Shown here piece by piece: positions 17,594-27,304 of a stretch of DNA of 64,000 nt (position 1 is the stretch's first letter; the number at the start of each line of letters is the position of its first letter). Position numbers and translations under genes: made by a program. Source of the DNA: Acinetobacter sp. C32I. Lineage in GTDB: Bacteria > Pseudomonadota > Gammaproteobacteria > Pseudomonadales > Moraxellaceae. The stretch is taken from assembly GCF_023702715.1 (NCBI RefSeq), contig NZ_CP098480.1, forward strand, positions 558,001 to 622,000, read 5' to 3'. The notes under the pieces are model-generated. The model was given only the letters and a program-made list of their open reading frames with translations, was not told the origin of the DNA and did no database searches.

Positions 17594-18865
17594 CTAATAT
17601 GTATATAGTTTAATTGCTTTAGTATTATGGTTGAGAAGTATTTTCCTATGTTTACCTAAAACTATTACCTCGATCTCGTTCATAGCTGCTCGAAGCTTTT
17701 TATCACTGATCTGAACATAAGCTGCTGTGACATCATTTTGATCTTCATTCTTGTGGTTCAGAAGCCTTTTAATCGTATATTTACTATAGTCCAGACTCTC
17801 TGCAATCGTACCATAGGTACGGCGTAGATCATGGAAAGTAAACTGGATGCCACAGCTTTTATTGATTTTGGCTCGAACCTTAGAAATGTTCGTAATGTGG
17901 CCAGATTCAGATTTTGCAGAAGGGAAAACCCACTCTGATGTAACTTGCTTTCTACGCTTCTTCATCATTTCCCAAAGAAAATTACCCATTGGCAAGGTGT
18001 GGGGTTCATTGTTCTTTGGATCGATTGAAGTGATGTAGCCATATTTCAAGTCTACAGATGACCATGCCAGTGACTCACATTCTTCGCGTCTAAAGCCAGT
18101 TAGTATTAACGTGATGAGAAAGTCTTTGTTAGTCTCAAGCTGCTGGCCACGATCTTCAAAGCTTAATACAGCTGTAATCCAATCTGGTAACTTATCTTCA
18201 TTGATATATGAGCTACGTCTGCGAATCTTATTCCATGAGTTTTTAGCCGTTAAAGTTTTAACTGGATTCAGTGGGGGAATGATGGGTTGTTCATCATCAT
18301 CAAGATAGTGTTCTATCGAAAAGTTATAAATAGCTCGAAAGACACGCATACACATATTGGCTTGGGCTTTACTATTAACTGAAAGCTCTTTATGTTTTTC
18401 TTGAATTATCGTACATGTAATGTCTTTGAGTTTCGTATTTTTCCAGTCTTTTAAGTAGCCATTAACCACATCATTGTAATCATCCAGGGTACGCGGTTTT
18501 AATGTGCGTTGTTTGATATATATCTGGTATGCCTCATTTAAAGTTGGCTGAGACAGTTCAATATCAAGAATTTTTTTAGCATCTGCAATCTTCTTTTTCT
18601 TCTTATCGATAGGGTTTATACCGATTGTCATATCCAAGAGGGCTTCTTGAGCCAATATCATTGCTTGAGTTAGGGTTATTTGTCCATGAATACCCAGAGT
18701 AGACCGAGTAGACTTGCCATTAACCTTTTTCTCAACGATATAAGTTTTATATGAGGTGTTTACACGCACGGCAAAGCCAATTAACTCACTATCACGATAA
18801 ATCGCAGGAATTAATTCGAGTTGATCAATAAATGACTTAGTGAGCTTTACTCTGTTTGCAGACAT
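17594..18865 (-). CDS. Tyrosine recombinase / integrase
   Basis: A 423-aa P4-type phage/island integrase. Its N-terminal arm-binding region begins VKLTKSFIDQLEL, and the catalytic residues are visible in order: Arg about 259 in TGFRREE, HDLR at 345-348, His 371 in LLNHKNE and the nucleophile Tyr about 383 in AAYVQIS. Lengths and spacing are normal, so the enzyme is probably active. It reads away from a tRNA gene 160 bases upstream, a layout common for integrated elements. It is likely the recombinase of the accessory segment to its left, but no matching att repeat was found by eye. Confidence 0.9.
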   Translation of the reverse strand: MSANRVKLTKSFIDQLELIPAIYRDSELIGFAVRVNTSYKTYIVEKKVNGKSTRSTLGIHGQITLTQAMILAQEALLDMTIGINPIDKKKKKIADAKKILDIELSQPTLNEAYQIYIKQRTLKPRTLDDYNDVVNGYLKDWKNTKLKDITCTIIQEKHKELSVNSKAQANMCMRVFRAIYNFSIEHYLDDDEQPIIPPLNPVKTLTAKNSWNKIRRRSSYINEDKLPDWITAVLSFEDRGQQLETNKDFLITLILTGFRREECESLAWSSVDLKYGYITSIDPKNNEPHTLPMGNFLWEMMKKRRKQVTSEWVFPSAKSESGHITNISKVRAKINKSCGIQFTFHDLRRTYGTIAESLDYSKYTIKRLLNHKNEDQNDVTAAYVQISDKKLRAAMNEIEVIVLGKHRKILLNHNTKAIKLYTY

Positions 18866-19025
18866 GAGCTAGAATCCGCTTGTTTCACAGCATTTAGCAT
18901 CATATTACAATATTCTTTAAGGTCTGCTATAGGTCTACTCAAGAAAAAACTTGTAATTAAAAATGATTTTAGCTAATATTGGATTCAAGCTGAATTGTAG
19001 ATAATACAATCAGTTATAAAGTTTA
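18866..19025. other. Gap between integrase and tRNA
   Basis: 160 bases that should contain the integrase promoter and possibly an attachment site near the tRNA 5' side. I found no repeat of the tRNA sequence to the left within the window. Confidence 0.4.
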
Positions 19026-19102
<77 letters not shown>

Positions 19103-19108
19103 TATATC

Positions 19109-19143
19109 AAGCACTTACATGCATTAATTGTAAGTGCTTTTTT
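19109..19143 (+). terminator. Terminator of the tRNA unit
   Basis: AAGCACTTACA / TGTAAGTGCTT hairpin with T run, seven bases after the tRNA CCA end. Confidence 0.85.
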
Positions 19144-19567
19144 ATTGCTTAAATTTAAGCTATCAAAATGAATGAGAAGGCAGCAAAATCAAGATCTATC
19201 AGGCCGATCTTGGCTTCGGAAAAGCTAAATATTATTTATAGCTTTGCTAAATCAGTTTAATTTACATCGAAACTAGCGAACAAGACTTCTTAAATAATTG
19301 GATAATTTTAACATATTTCTGAAATGCTTAGAGTGGATTATTTTTACAAGAAAACCAGGATCATAAAAAAAATAGACTTTATTTATAAGCTTTAAATTAG
19401 GATTGGTGGTAATAGGTTAAATTTTTTTATTAGAATTTTGTATTTTTTTTATCCTAAATTCTATGATGATTAAGGCTAAAGTGAATTAAGAGCGAAAATT
19501 ATTTTAAATTTTGTCATATTTCATTATTTTTGCTATCCTATACTTTTATATTTTATAGATTATTAAA
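19144..19567. other. A+T-rich intergenic region
   Basis: About 420 bases with no supported gene; a 30-codon frame starting near 19167 lacks a ribosome site. The promoter of the downstream lipoprotein should lie here. Confidence 0.4.
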
Positions 19568-19993
19568 GTGAAGAATATCTTAGCTTTCACCATCATATTC
19601 AGTTTATTGGGATGTGAAAGTTTTGAAGATTATAAGAGTAAAGACTCTAATATCATAACAGAGTTAGATCCTTTTATAGCTGAGAATGATAATCAAAAAA
19701 ATACACGAGATTTGAGTAAAAGCTCTGCTTATATTAGAAAGTCTGAAATGAGTTTAAATAAGGAAAAACTAATTGAAAAGTGCAAAAAATTAGTGCTTTC
19801 GAATGTATCAAAGAAAAAGACAGTTAGTTTTAATGAAAATTTACGTGGTAATTACTATATCAATCAAAAAACTGGAGACGTGTATCTTTACTTGGAGTTC
19901 TGTGCCGAAAATGAGCTAGGGAATGCACAGGAATTTAAAGGGAAATGCATATTTTCTATAGATGGTGAAAGCAAAGCGACTATATTTGAATAG
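19568..19993 (+). CDS. Putative lipoprotein of unknown function
   Basis: A 141-aa protein with a lipoprotein signal: MKNILAFTIIFSLLGC, lipobox LLGC with Cys16. The mature part is acidic and lysine-rich; three cysteines after the lipobox may pair. The start is GTG with a weak ribosome site, and no better start exists upstream. No family recognised. Confidence 0.55.
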   Translation: MKNILAFTIIFSLLGCESFEDYKSKDSNIITELDPFIAENDNQKNTRDLSKSSAYIRKSEMSLNKEKLIEKCKKLVLSNVSKKKTVSFNENLRGNYYINQKTGDVYLYLEFCAENELGNAQEFKGKCIFSIDGESKATIFE

Positions 19994-20521
19994 ATAAAAC
20001 GATCATGGATAGAATGCCGCATAGGTGTTCTATTTTTAATGCAGAATGCATTTCACATCGAATTGTACGAACATTCTCATAAATCTTTCTAGCTCATTGA
20101 TTGACTGCTTCTACTTGTCTTTACTCAGGAAGAGAATTCCAAAAGCGATAAGAATTATTCATGTAAAACTTATTCAGTTCAGGGGTATCAAAAATCTGTT
20201 GAGGAATAAATATGGAGTGTTGCAACTGGATAAAAAGGAGATCATTACCGTTTGCACTCAATGCTGCAATCGTCCAGCTTAAGCGCTAATCGTGATTGGT
20301 TAATATATGCACATGTGGCTAAATGGTGTTATTCAAAAGTCTAATGGAAGTTTTAATTCTATCTTATTGAGATGTGTTGATTGAAATATAGTCATTGTAT
20401 TTTAATTGTTTTAAATTAAAACTAAACATATTTATTTTATTATTAAATAAATTTAATCATTAAAAGGTGTGAAATGTATATTAGTGTTAATTGGTTCACA
20501 CCTTCATAATAAATATATTAA
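19994..20521. other. Intergenic region
   Basis: 528 bases. A 78-codon frame at 20046-20282 has no ribosome site and reads as non-protein-like, so I do not call it. An imperfect GTGTGAA...TTCACAC hairpin at about 20469-20502 could act as terminator for the leftward small gene. Confidence 0.4.
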
Positions 20522-20815
20522 CTAGTAGTAGTTTGCAATGATGACAGCATTCTTTTGATCTGGAAATTGCTCGAAGCTAATCTCAGTCATCATATTCTTT
20601 TGAGATGAAGGACTTAAATCGCTCAATGAAATAGATTGAGTTTCAACCTTTTGACGTAACAGGTTCAATTGCTGACATTCATTGGTTTGAAGTTGCTGAG
20701 AGCATGTATCCTCTACAATACTTCCATTCATTTGGATTGTGCTTGCAGAATAACCCGCCGAAGCAAATGCCATTAATGATAAAAGTAGGGCAGATTTATA
20801 GATATTGTTATACAT
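20522..20815 (-). CDS. Short secreted fimbrillin-like protein
   Basis: A 97-aa protein with a Sec signal (MYNNIYKSALLLSLMAFASAGYSA) followed by STIQMNGSIVEDTC, which resembles the first strand of type 1 pilins (xIxxNGxIxxxxC). Two more cysteine positions follow in TNECQQLN. It is only half the length of a pilin and lacks the C-terminal strand motif, so it may be a stand-alone small periplasmic protein or a trimmed pilin. It lies close to the chaperone-usher operon but is a separate unit. AAAGG lies upstream of the ATG. Confidence 0.55.
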   Translation of the reverse strand: MYNNIYKSALLLSLMAFASAGYSASTIQMNGSIVEDTCSQQLQTNECQQLNLLRQKVETQSISLSDLSPSSQKNMMTEISFEQFPDQKNAVIIANYY

Positions 20816-21128
20816 GTTTATTGCCTTTTATATAATGTATTAAGTATTAATTAACATAAGTATTATTATTAAGGCAATATTAAAATTAAATATTGATTAA
20901 ATAGTTATTCAAAGTGTGATGTATTTAAAATTTTGCTTTTAAATTGATAATTAATATGTTTATTTGGATTTGTTAATTGTGTCACATATTTTTATTTTAA
21001 TGCGAATTTAAAACCTGACCTGTCTGGTCTACATTATATGGTCTGTGTAGCATATTTAGAAATTCAAATATAGAACTTAGGCATACCCTTGTTAGGGGAA
21101 AATTATGTGATTGCTATTTTGGGCAAGA
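20816..21128. other. Intergenic region
   Basis: About 310 A+T-rich bases holding the promoter for the leftward small secreted protein; no other feature supported. Confidence 0.4.
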
Positions 21129-21157
21129 AAAAAGCCTAATCGAAGATTAGGCTTTTT
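21129..21157 (-). terminator. Terminator after lipoprotein gene
   Basis: AAAAAGCCTAATC-GAA-GATTAGGCTTTTT, perfect hairpin with tracts usable on both strands. Confidence 0.85.
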
Positions 21158-21170
21158 GACTCTAACTGGG

Positions 21171-22151
21171 TTAAATCACATTGCCACAGATGTCTGTTGT
21201 ACCTTGAGGGTAGCTGAATTGCAGAGCGTTGCGGTCAGTGATCAGCTCAGATGAAAACTCTAGTCCTGCAAGTTTGTCTGAGAATGCACCATCTTTATCC
21301 GAACCAACCCAGCTACGAATATCAAAACCAATATTTTTCAATGGGGCAGGGAGTGTTCCTTGGTATCCCTGATCAACTCCATTGACAATAAAACCGACCT
21401 GTTTGGTATTTTGGTTGATATAAACACCTAATCGATGATATTTGCTTTGATAGTCGGTCATTTTACTGTAGTAATAAGCAACTGAAGTATACTCAGTCTC
21501 ATCGCTATTTGGGTAACCAAGCATAAATAATACGGATGGTGGGTTTTCACCAAAGTCAGGGTCAGCAGTACCTGCCATGTAATTATATCCTGACCTTACA
21601 ACATATCCATTTTCTGTTATTCCATTAAAATTAATATCTGAGATATAAGATGAACCCGGTTCTCCATAATAGCCGCCGCTAAGTGGAGCAGCAGGAATAT
21701 CGAGCTGCATTTCCAGTGCAAGAATTCCTGTTTTTGGTAAGTTAAAATCTCCTAAACCATCTTGCAAGTGTGGAAAGTAAGGAGAATCTTTTGCTGAATA
21801 AAACCTTGTTTTACTGGTAGCTAAGTATTGTAAGTAATTAAAAGTACCGTATTCAGGATCGCTATTTGAAGAATAAGGAGGGGCAACAGTTAAGCTAAAC
21901 TTTTGTCCATTGATTGTAGGAAATAAATTGACTAGATAGTCTGAATTTTGATTGTTCCATAAAGCATCATAATCTTGCTGTGTTGCATCGAAGTTATATT
22001 GGCAAGTTTGTGGTTGGCTAAAACTACGTAAGCTAAAGTTGCTGGATGTTGTTGCTGTTGATTGAGTATTGGCATTATCTTGTGAACTATTTTGATTTTC
22101 GCCACAGCCAATTAGGGCCAGGCTAAGTGCAAATATGCTCAGTTTTTTCAT
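21171..22151 (-). CDS. Lipoprotein, paralogue of the 11 kb protein (possibly DUF4882-like)
   Basis: A 326-aa lipoprotein. The signal is MKKLSIFALSLALIGC with lipobox LIGC (Cys16), then a low-complexity Ser/Thr/Asn/Gln linker to about residue 45. The folded part contains CQYNFDATQQDYDALW, INGQKFSLTV, GVYINQNTKQVGFIVNGVDQGY and ends TTDICGNVI, all matching the protein at 11143-11970. I assign DUF4882 only tentatively from memory of Acinetobacter proteins. Likely anchored in the outer membrane. It follows the fimbrial adhesin on the same strand but has its own terminator between, so it is probably a separate unit. Confidence 0.75.
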   Translation of the reverse strand: MKKLSIFALSLALIGCGENQNSSQDNANTQSTATTSSNFSLRSFSQPQTCQYNFDATQQDYDALWNNQNSDYLVNLFPTINGQKFSLTVAPPYSSNSDPEYGTFNYLQYLATSKTRFYSAKDSPYFPHLQDGLGDFNLPKTGILALEMQLDIPAAPLSGGYYGEPGSSYISDINFNGITENGYVVRSGYNYMAGTADPDFGENPPSVLFMLGYPNSDETEYTSVAYYYSKMTDYQSKYHRLGVYINQNTKQVGFIVNGVDQGYQGTLPAPLKNIGFDIRSWVGSDKDGAFSDKLAGLEFSSELITDRNALQFSYPQGTTDICGNVI

Positions 22152-22264
22152 TTGATTGTTCCTCTGGTGTGTTATTTACGGTTTTTATCAAAAATTAAGT
22201 GCGAGTAGTTATGAAGTTATTAATTTTTAAATTAATAACTTAATTATATTTTTTAAGTTTTTTA

Positions 22265-22295
22265 TAAAAAAAGACCTCTCGTTTGGGAAGAGGTC
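22265..22295 (-). terminator. Terminator of the chaperone-usher operon
   Basis: AAGACCTCTC / GAGAGGTCTT-like hairpin (one mismatch zone in the loop) just after the adhesin stop, with T run on the minus strand. Confidence 0.8.
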
Positions 22296-22305
22296 TTATA
22301 AAAAG

Positions 22306-23319
22306 TTAATCGTATTGGATCGTTACAGTAGCCATAGCGCGGACTTTACCTGCAGTGACATTGGCTGCAGTTTGATAATAGCGAGCTGTTAGTGGAACAT
22401 TGTATTGAACTGTTTGGTTCGATTTAACTGTTCCTAGTTCTAACTTATCACCTAGACCAATAACCTGGTTTTTACTTTGATAATTCCATACAAGCTGTAC
22501 GCCAACACCATTTGCTTTAGTCGAGTTTGGTTCAAGATTTTTTAAAACTTGAGTGTTATTACCTTCTTGTTGGTAATCAAAGGTTAAACTAATCAGGTTC
22601 TTTTCTTCATAACCTGTTTGGTTTTCACCACCATTACAGAGAATATTGAGTTCAAAAGATTGCTCGCCTTGAGTAGAACCAATTCCTTTAAAGCCTGATT
22701 TCATGACTGTTGGAAGTTGTACCGCCTTATTAATAGCACCTCTCCATTCACAAGAAGAAGAAGCAATCGTAATCGCGTTACCGTAAACAGTGCTGGTTAA
22801 GAAGGGGCGATCGCTTCGGTTTCCAGCATAATAGGTACTATAAACGCCAGGCACTAATGTTCCTGAACCTGTATTTTCTGCTGTTTTCACAATCTCAACA
22901 ACAAAATAGCCCTCGGCAAGGCTAATACGAGTACTTGGTACAGAGCGAGTGTAAGGGTAATATCCTGAGAAATTCGTTGCGTTAAAAGCTTCTCGATAAA
23001 GGCGAATTCCAATACCTGGGATATTGGTTGAATAGATATTATCGCCAAGTGGGCTAATTGCATAATTTTGTAGTAATCTTGCGACCATCATATCGCTACT
23101 ATTACAAGTATATGTTGTTCTAGAATCAGGACGAATTTCAAAAAGCGACTTAACTAAGACTTTACCAACAGGGTCACTTGGTCGAACAACAACACGACCA
23201 ACTTGCATGGAGACATCAATTGTTCTGAAGCCAGAGCTCGTTGAACATGCAGCTTGAGCTGCTGTATTCACACCAAAGCCGGCTGCAATTAAAGCACTGC
23301 TTAAAAGTAATTTTTTCAT
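22306..23319 (-). CDS. Fimbrial tip adhesin (two-domain, FimH-like layout)
   Basis: A 337-aa secreted protein, last gene of the chaperone-usher operon. The signal MKKLLLSSALIAAGFGVNTAAQA is followed by about 180 residues without pilin motifs (the likely receptor-binding domain), then a pilin domain from CEWRGAINKAVQLPTV to the end VRAMATVTIQYD, whose alternating pattern with penultimate Tyr is the strand recognised by the chaperone. The ATG at 23319 overlaps the usher stop (ATGA) and has GAGG upstream, better than the in-frame ATG two codons earlier. The receptor cannot be inferred. Confidence 0.85.
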   Translation of the reverse strand: MKKLLLSSALIAAGFGVNTAAQAACSTSSGFRTIDVSMQVGRVVVRPSDPVGKVLVKSLFEIRPDSRTTYTCNSSDMMVARLLQNYAISPLGDNIYSTNIPGIGIRLYREAFNATNFSGYYPYTRSVPSTRISLAEGYFVVEIVKTAENTGSGTLVPGVYSTYYAGNRSDRPFLTSTVYGNAITIASSSCEWRGAINKAVQLPTVMKSGFKGIGSTQGEQSFELNILCNGGENQTGYEEKNLISLTFDYQQEGNNTQVLKNLEPNSTKANGVGVQLVWNYQSKNQVIGLGDKLELGTVKSNQTVQYNVPLTARYYQTAANVTAGKVRAMATVTIQYD

Positions 23320-25892
23320 TTGCATACGGCCTCAGTCATGATCATGCTTTGCTGATCGTTAGAAAGTTGTGCTGTAACATCATAACTGAAGTGGCACTGT
23401 TCATTAGCTTCTTCGCCCCATTTTACATACAAATCACCTTTTGGCTCTTGCGTACGTAAATACACCATACTACCTTGAGCAACAATACCAACTGATTCAT
23501 CTTTGGTATTAAACACTTGTGCTGCAAACGGCAAGCTGCCACCCGTTGCTGTTTTGGTGTTGATATAGATGGCATAACCTTTTTTGGTTGAGAAATCAAC
23601 TTTAGCAATCGCACCCGCAAACGGTGCAATACGTTGGCTGGTTTCTTCTAATTCAACATTGGTCGACATTTCTTGTGGGTCAAGTGTGATGTCATTTAAA
23701 CGGTATGGTGTTACATAAGGAATCACAGCATAACCAGATTTATTCACACTGAGGCCAACGGTATTGTTGACTTTGGCACCTGCTGCATCTGGTGCATAGA
23801 CCAGTACCATGGTTTGACCTTGTTCTGGACCAAACAGGATACCTTTATCATGCGCAACAATACTACCGCTGACACTGAGCATCGCCTGTTGATATGAATC
23901 AGCGACACTATACGAACCACCAACAGTTGCAAAGTTCGTGCGATAGCGACTATTAACGTTAAGACTCGGATTCTGTCTATCTTGGTGAGATACAGATGCA
24001 CCATAATTGAAACGATCACCAACCATACCACTCATACCAACAGTACGGCTGTTTTGAGAGGCAGTTGCATTGACGTTCGCAGAGCTCTTTCTGAAATTAA
24101 TTGGGAAAGAGAGGGTCATCAAATATTCTGTATCACGAGTCTGGTTATTTGAGCCGTATTGGATTTCTCGGTTGGTCGCAGAAAGGCCATAAGTTAAGCC
24201 TTGATAGTTATTGCTGTAACCGACCTGATATTGGCGAGTCGTTTCATTACGGTTCCAATAATCGTTCCACGAACCCACCATATAAATATTACCCCAACCC
24301 TCAGGTAAACCTTGGTTCAAAGTGATCTGGAATTCACTACGTTGTTTACCTACAGCAAAGGTATTGACGCCTTTATCTTCAAGATCACGAATGAGCAGGG
24401 CATCACGCAACTTATAATAGTTTTCAGTCGAATAACGATATGCTGCCAACGTTAAGTTGGTATTGGTCGGTGAAATCAGTTTGCTATAACTTAGACGGAA
24501 ACTTTGTCCAGACTGTAAGCCTTGCTTGTCAAAGTCGGTATTTGATTGAGTAACGTCAAATGACACAGCACCAATCGGTGTTGCAACAGCAGCACCTAAT
24601 AGTAAAGCACTATAGTCTTCAGCCAGTTGGAAGCCTGTATAACCCGTTAAATAGTTATTCAGACCACGTTGATATTTACCTTGTGTGACCCACGGCGTTA
24701 AATCAATATCACGGTCGCGGAATTCACCCGCAGTGACTGAGTAACGGCTGAGTCCTGGACGCAACATTTGCACAACAGATGCATAAGGAACAGCAAGCTT
24801 CTGAACTTCACCATTCGATTCAATAATCGAAACTTCAAGCTCACCACCAAAACCTGTAGGGTAAAGGTCATTGATTTCAAAACTACCTGGTGCAACCGTG
24901 GTTTGGTAAATCAATTGACCTTGTTGACGAACTTCTACTTTAGCATTGGTTTTTGCATTACCACGAATACGCGGTGCATAGCCGAGCATACTATTTGGGA
25001 GCATACGGTCATCGCTAGAAAAATCTAGACCACGGTAACCGAATGAATCAAATAACTCACCATTGGTAAAGCTGTCACCTAAGGTTAAAACGCCACGATA
25101 TTGAGGAAAAGCACGCTGTAAGTAAGTACTTGTTGACTCGTAATTTGATTTCTTTTTATTGCTTGAATCTAATTCACTTTGCGCGCCATCTTGCCATTGC
25201 CACTGACCATTATGGCGAAGTTGCCAACCCGCAATGTTTGCACCTGCAGTAATCGCCATAAAAGCGTTGGTGGTTTCTTTGTTTTCATTTAAACGGTTAA
25301 AGGTTTTATAAGCACTACCGCTATAAGATAGGAATCCAGCATTGACACCGCGATCCCAAATACTTGGGTCCACATAGCCTTGTGCATTTTTTTGTAACGC
25401 AATTTGTGGAATCGAAATGTCGACACGCAGGCGTGAGGTATCAAAATCGTAATAGGCGTTTTCAATCCATTCTTCGATTTTATAGCATGCATTTGGCGCA
25501 TTCGACTCAGTGCGGTTGACCAGAACTTCTTGTTTTACACCGTATTCCAGTAATGAGCTTGAGGTAAAGCAGGTGAATGCATTTTTGTTTTGTTCCGCCG
25601 AACGGAACATCATTCTTCTTTTGCCGAACCAGTTACCGTTGATATAGACGTCGACGTTATATTCACCCGGTAAAACAGGGTTCCCATATTTGAAGCGAGA
25701 GATATCTACTTTTTGTGCGTCACCGATTAAAAAAACAGAGTCGAATTCTGCTTCCATTGGTGCAGCTTGTTCTGCTGTCTGTTCTTCTATTGCATAAACA
25801 GCCATAGGCATCGTTACTGTGATTACCCCAGAAGTAAGGTAATAACATATACGACGCTTCAAGAATTTAGCTGTTGCATTTTTCTTTGACAT
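23316..25892 (-). CDS. Outer-membrane usher, FimD/PapC family
   Basis: An 858-aa usher that translocates chaperone-subunit complexes and forms the pilus pore. An N-terminal signal precedes the N-domain (about 50-170, with DVYINGNWFGKRRMMF and a disulfide-type Cys pair). The 24-strand barrel region follows, with an inserted plug domain (GFGGELEVSIIESNGEVQ), and then C-terminal domains with PFAAQVFNTKDESVGIVAQGS and the last cysteines CHFSYDV and AVCK. Length is normal. It is the third gene of the operon, overlapping the adhesin start. Confidence 0.93.
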   Translation of the reverse strand: MSKKNATAKFLKRRICYYLTSGVITVTMPMAVYAIEEQTAEQAAPMEAEFDSVFLIGDAQKVDISRFKYGNPVLPGEYNVDVYINGNWFGKRRMMFRSAEQNKNAFTCFTSSSLLEYGVKQEVLVNRTESNAPNACYKIEEWIENAYYDFDTSRLRVDISIPQIALQKNAQGYVDPSIWDRGVNAGFLSYSGSAYKTFNRLNENKETTNAFMAITAGANIAGWQLRHNGQWQWQDGAQSELDSSNKKKSNYESTSTYLQRAFPQYRGVLTLGDSFTNGELFDSFGYRGLDFSSDDRMLPNSMLGYAPRIRGNAKTNAKVEVRQQGQLIYQTTVAPGSFEINDLYPTGFGGELEVSIIESNGEVQKLAVPYASVVQMLRPGLSRYSVTAGEFRDRDIDLTPWVTQGKYQRGLNNYLTGYTGFQLAEDYSALLLGAAVATPIGAVSFDVTQSNTDFDKQGLQSGQSFRLSYSKLISPTNTNLTLAAYRYSTENYYKLRDALLIRDLEDKGVNTFAVGKQRSEFQITLNQGLPEGWGNIYMVGSWNDYWNRNETTRQYQVGYSNNYQGLTYGLSATNREIQYGSNNQTRDTEYLMTLSFPINFRKSSANVNATASQNSRTVGMSGMVGDRFNYGASVSHQDRQNPSLNVNSRYRTNFATVGGSYSVADSYQQAMLSVSGSIVAHDKGILFGPEQGQTMVLVYAPDAAGAKVNNTVGLSVNKSGYAVIPYVTPYRLNDITLDPQEMSTNVELEETSQRIAPFAGAIAKVDFSTKKGYAIYINTKTATGGSLPFAAQVFNTKDESVGIVAQGSMVYLRTQEPKGDLYVKWGEEANEQCHFSYDVTAQLSNDQQSMIMTEAVCK

Positions 25893-25955
25893 AATCGGTT
25901 CGCCTATTCAACGATAGGTACAAAATCATTTATTGATTGGGAATAAATTTGTTTG

Positions 25956-26690
25956 TTATTGAAGCTTGATTTGGTGTTCGATACGACCACCGTAATCATT
26001 GATGCTTACATAGCTCAACTTCTCGGTATTACCTGTTTTCAATTGGATTTTGTCCTCTGAAAAAGGTGAGAGCATTAAACCCTTAGGTAATAGGTCAACT
26101 GGCTTTCCTGCATTTTGCTGGTACACCGCAGTCATAGTGACGTGAAACGGTGTTGGATTTTTTACAATCAATGTTTGTCCGCTTTTCGCCCATTGCAATT
26201 TTTCACCAGCGAGATTGGCATCAGTTTTAATGCTTGCTGGACGATAGAAGAATTTAATGCGTGAACGGATTGCAAGCTGTAAAAAATTATCAGGAATAGC
26301 GTCTTTACTATTTGCTGTTGGTCTTGGTGGAATATCCAAAACGTTCAGCCAAAAAACAGTTTCTTGTTTTTGATCTAACTGAGCTGCATTTGGTAATGCA
26401 GTAATACGAAGTGATTGACTCTTCGTTGGATCTACACGCGAAATCGGCGGGGTAATCATGAATGGAACTTTAGACTGGTCGGGTGTACTTTTAGCATCAC
26501 CTTCATCAATCCATGCCTGAACCAGAGATGGTTTAGAACCATTGTTACTCACTTGCAAAGTTACTTCACGAGCATCAGATGGATAAATAACGCGAGTACC
26601 ATGCAAGATAATTTCTGCATGTGTCTGACTTGCGATTAATGCTGATGACATCGTTAAACCAAGCAAAAAATTGTAACCGTTCAGTGCCAT
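25956..26690 (-). CDS. Periplasmic pilus chaperone, FimC/PapD family
   Basis: A 244-aa chaperone with signal peptide. Typical features are RVIYPSDAREVTLQVSNN near 33-50, FMITPPISRVDPTKSQSLRI near 77-96, FWLNVLDIPPRP near 112-123 and the RIKFFYRPASI strand near 143-153. The residues that anchor the subunit carboxylate (Arg in the first strand, Lys/Arg in the FFYRP strand) are present. It stabilises pilin and adhesin subunits by donor-strand complementation and delivers them to the usher. Confidence 0.93.
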   Translation of the reverse strand: MALNGYNFLLGLTMSSALIASQTHAEIILHGTRVIYPSDAREVTLQVSNNGSKPSLVQAWIDEGDAKSTPDQSKVPFMITPPISRVDPTKSQSLRITALPNAAQLDQKQETVFWLNVLDIPPRPTANSKDAIPDNFLQLAIRSRIKFFYRPASIKTDANLAGEKLQWAKSGQTLIVKNPTPFHVTMTAVYQQNAGKPVDLLPKGLMLSPFSEDKIQLKTGNTEKLSYVSINDYGGRIEHQIKLQ

Positions 26691-26770
26691 TTAAATTTAC
26701 TCTATGATTGCGTGAAGTTTACAACTGCGAATTTCTAGAATTCTAGAAATTCGCATAGTTTATCAATAGA

Positions 26771-27304
26771 TTATTGATAAATAATAGTGTACTGAACTGA
26801 AGTGTTTACTTCACCAGCAGTAGAAGCGCCAGTTGCATAGTATTCAGCATAGTAGTTAAGGTCAGCAGTACCGCCTTCTACAACGTCAACCCATTGAGAG
26901 TTCGCTTGAGCACCGTTGCTACCAGCAGCAAGAACTGGGATTACTTGGTTGTTGTTACCTAATAATTGAACATCAACGTTTTTAGCACCACCAGCGTTTT
27001 GGTTAAGTAAACGACCAGTGTTGAAATCAACAGTAGCACCTGGTTCGAAGTAAGTTGCAACTTTACCTTCTGAACAGTTACCTAAGTTGATTTGGAATGG
27101 AGTACGACCAGCTACATCACCTGCGTTAGCAAGAGTTTGTTTAGATACAGTTGGAAGCGTTACAGTAAAGTCTTTACCAGCTGGAGTCACGATGTCACAA
27201 GTTTTGTCTGTTACTAGACCATTAATTGTAATCGTTCCGTCAGCAGCTTGAGCGTTAGCAATACCTACAACTGAAAGAGCAGCGATCAAAGCAAGTTTTT
27301 TCAT
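26771..27304 (-). CDS. Major fimbrial subunit, type 1 (FimA-like)
   Basis: A 177-aa pilin, first gene of the operon and likely the most expressed. The signal MKKLALIAALSVVGIANAQA is followed by GTITINGLVTDKTCDIVT (N-terminal donor strand and first Cys), INLGNCSEGKVATYFEPGA with the second Cys near 97, and the C-terminal VNTSVQYTIIYQ, with penultimate Tyr for chaperone binding. The codon pattern is smooth and the gene is intact. Gaps of 80 and 63 bases separate it from the chaperone and the chaperone from the usher. Confidence 0.93.
   Translation of the reverse strand: MKKLALIAALSVVGIANAQAADGTITINGLVTDKTCDIVTPAGKDFTVTLPTVSKQTLANAGDVAGRTPFQINLGNCSEGKVATYFEPGATVDFNTGRLLNQNAGGAKNVDVQLLGNNNQVIPVLAAGSNGAQANSQWVDVVEGGTADLNYYAEYYATGASTAGEVNTSVQYTIIYQ

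Noticed and set aside
19167..19259. 30-codon frame after the tRNA terminator
   Set aside because: Too short, no ribosome site, no similarity recognised.
20046..20282. 78-codon open frame
   Set aside because: Composition (Ile, Leu, Cys, Lys without pattern) and lack of ribosome site suggest chance in A+T-rich DNA.
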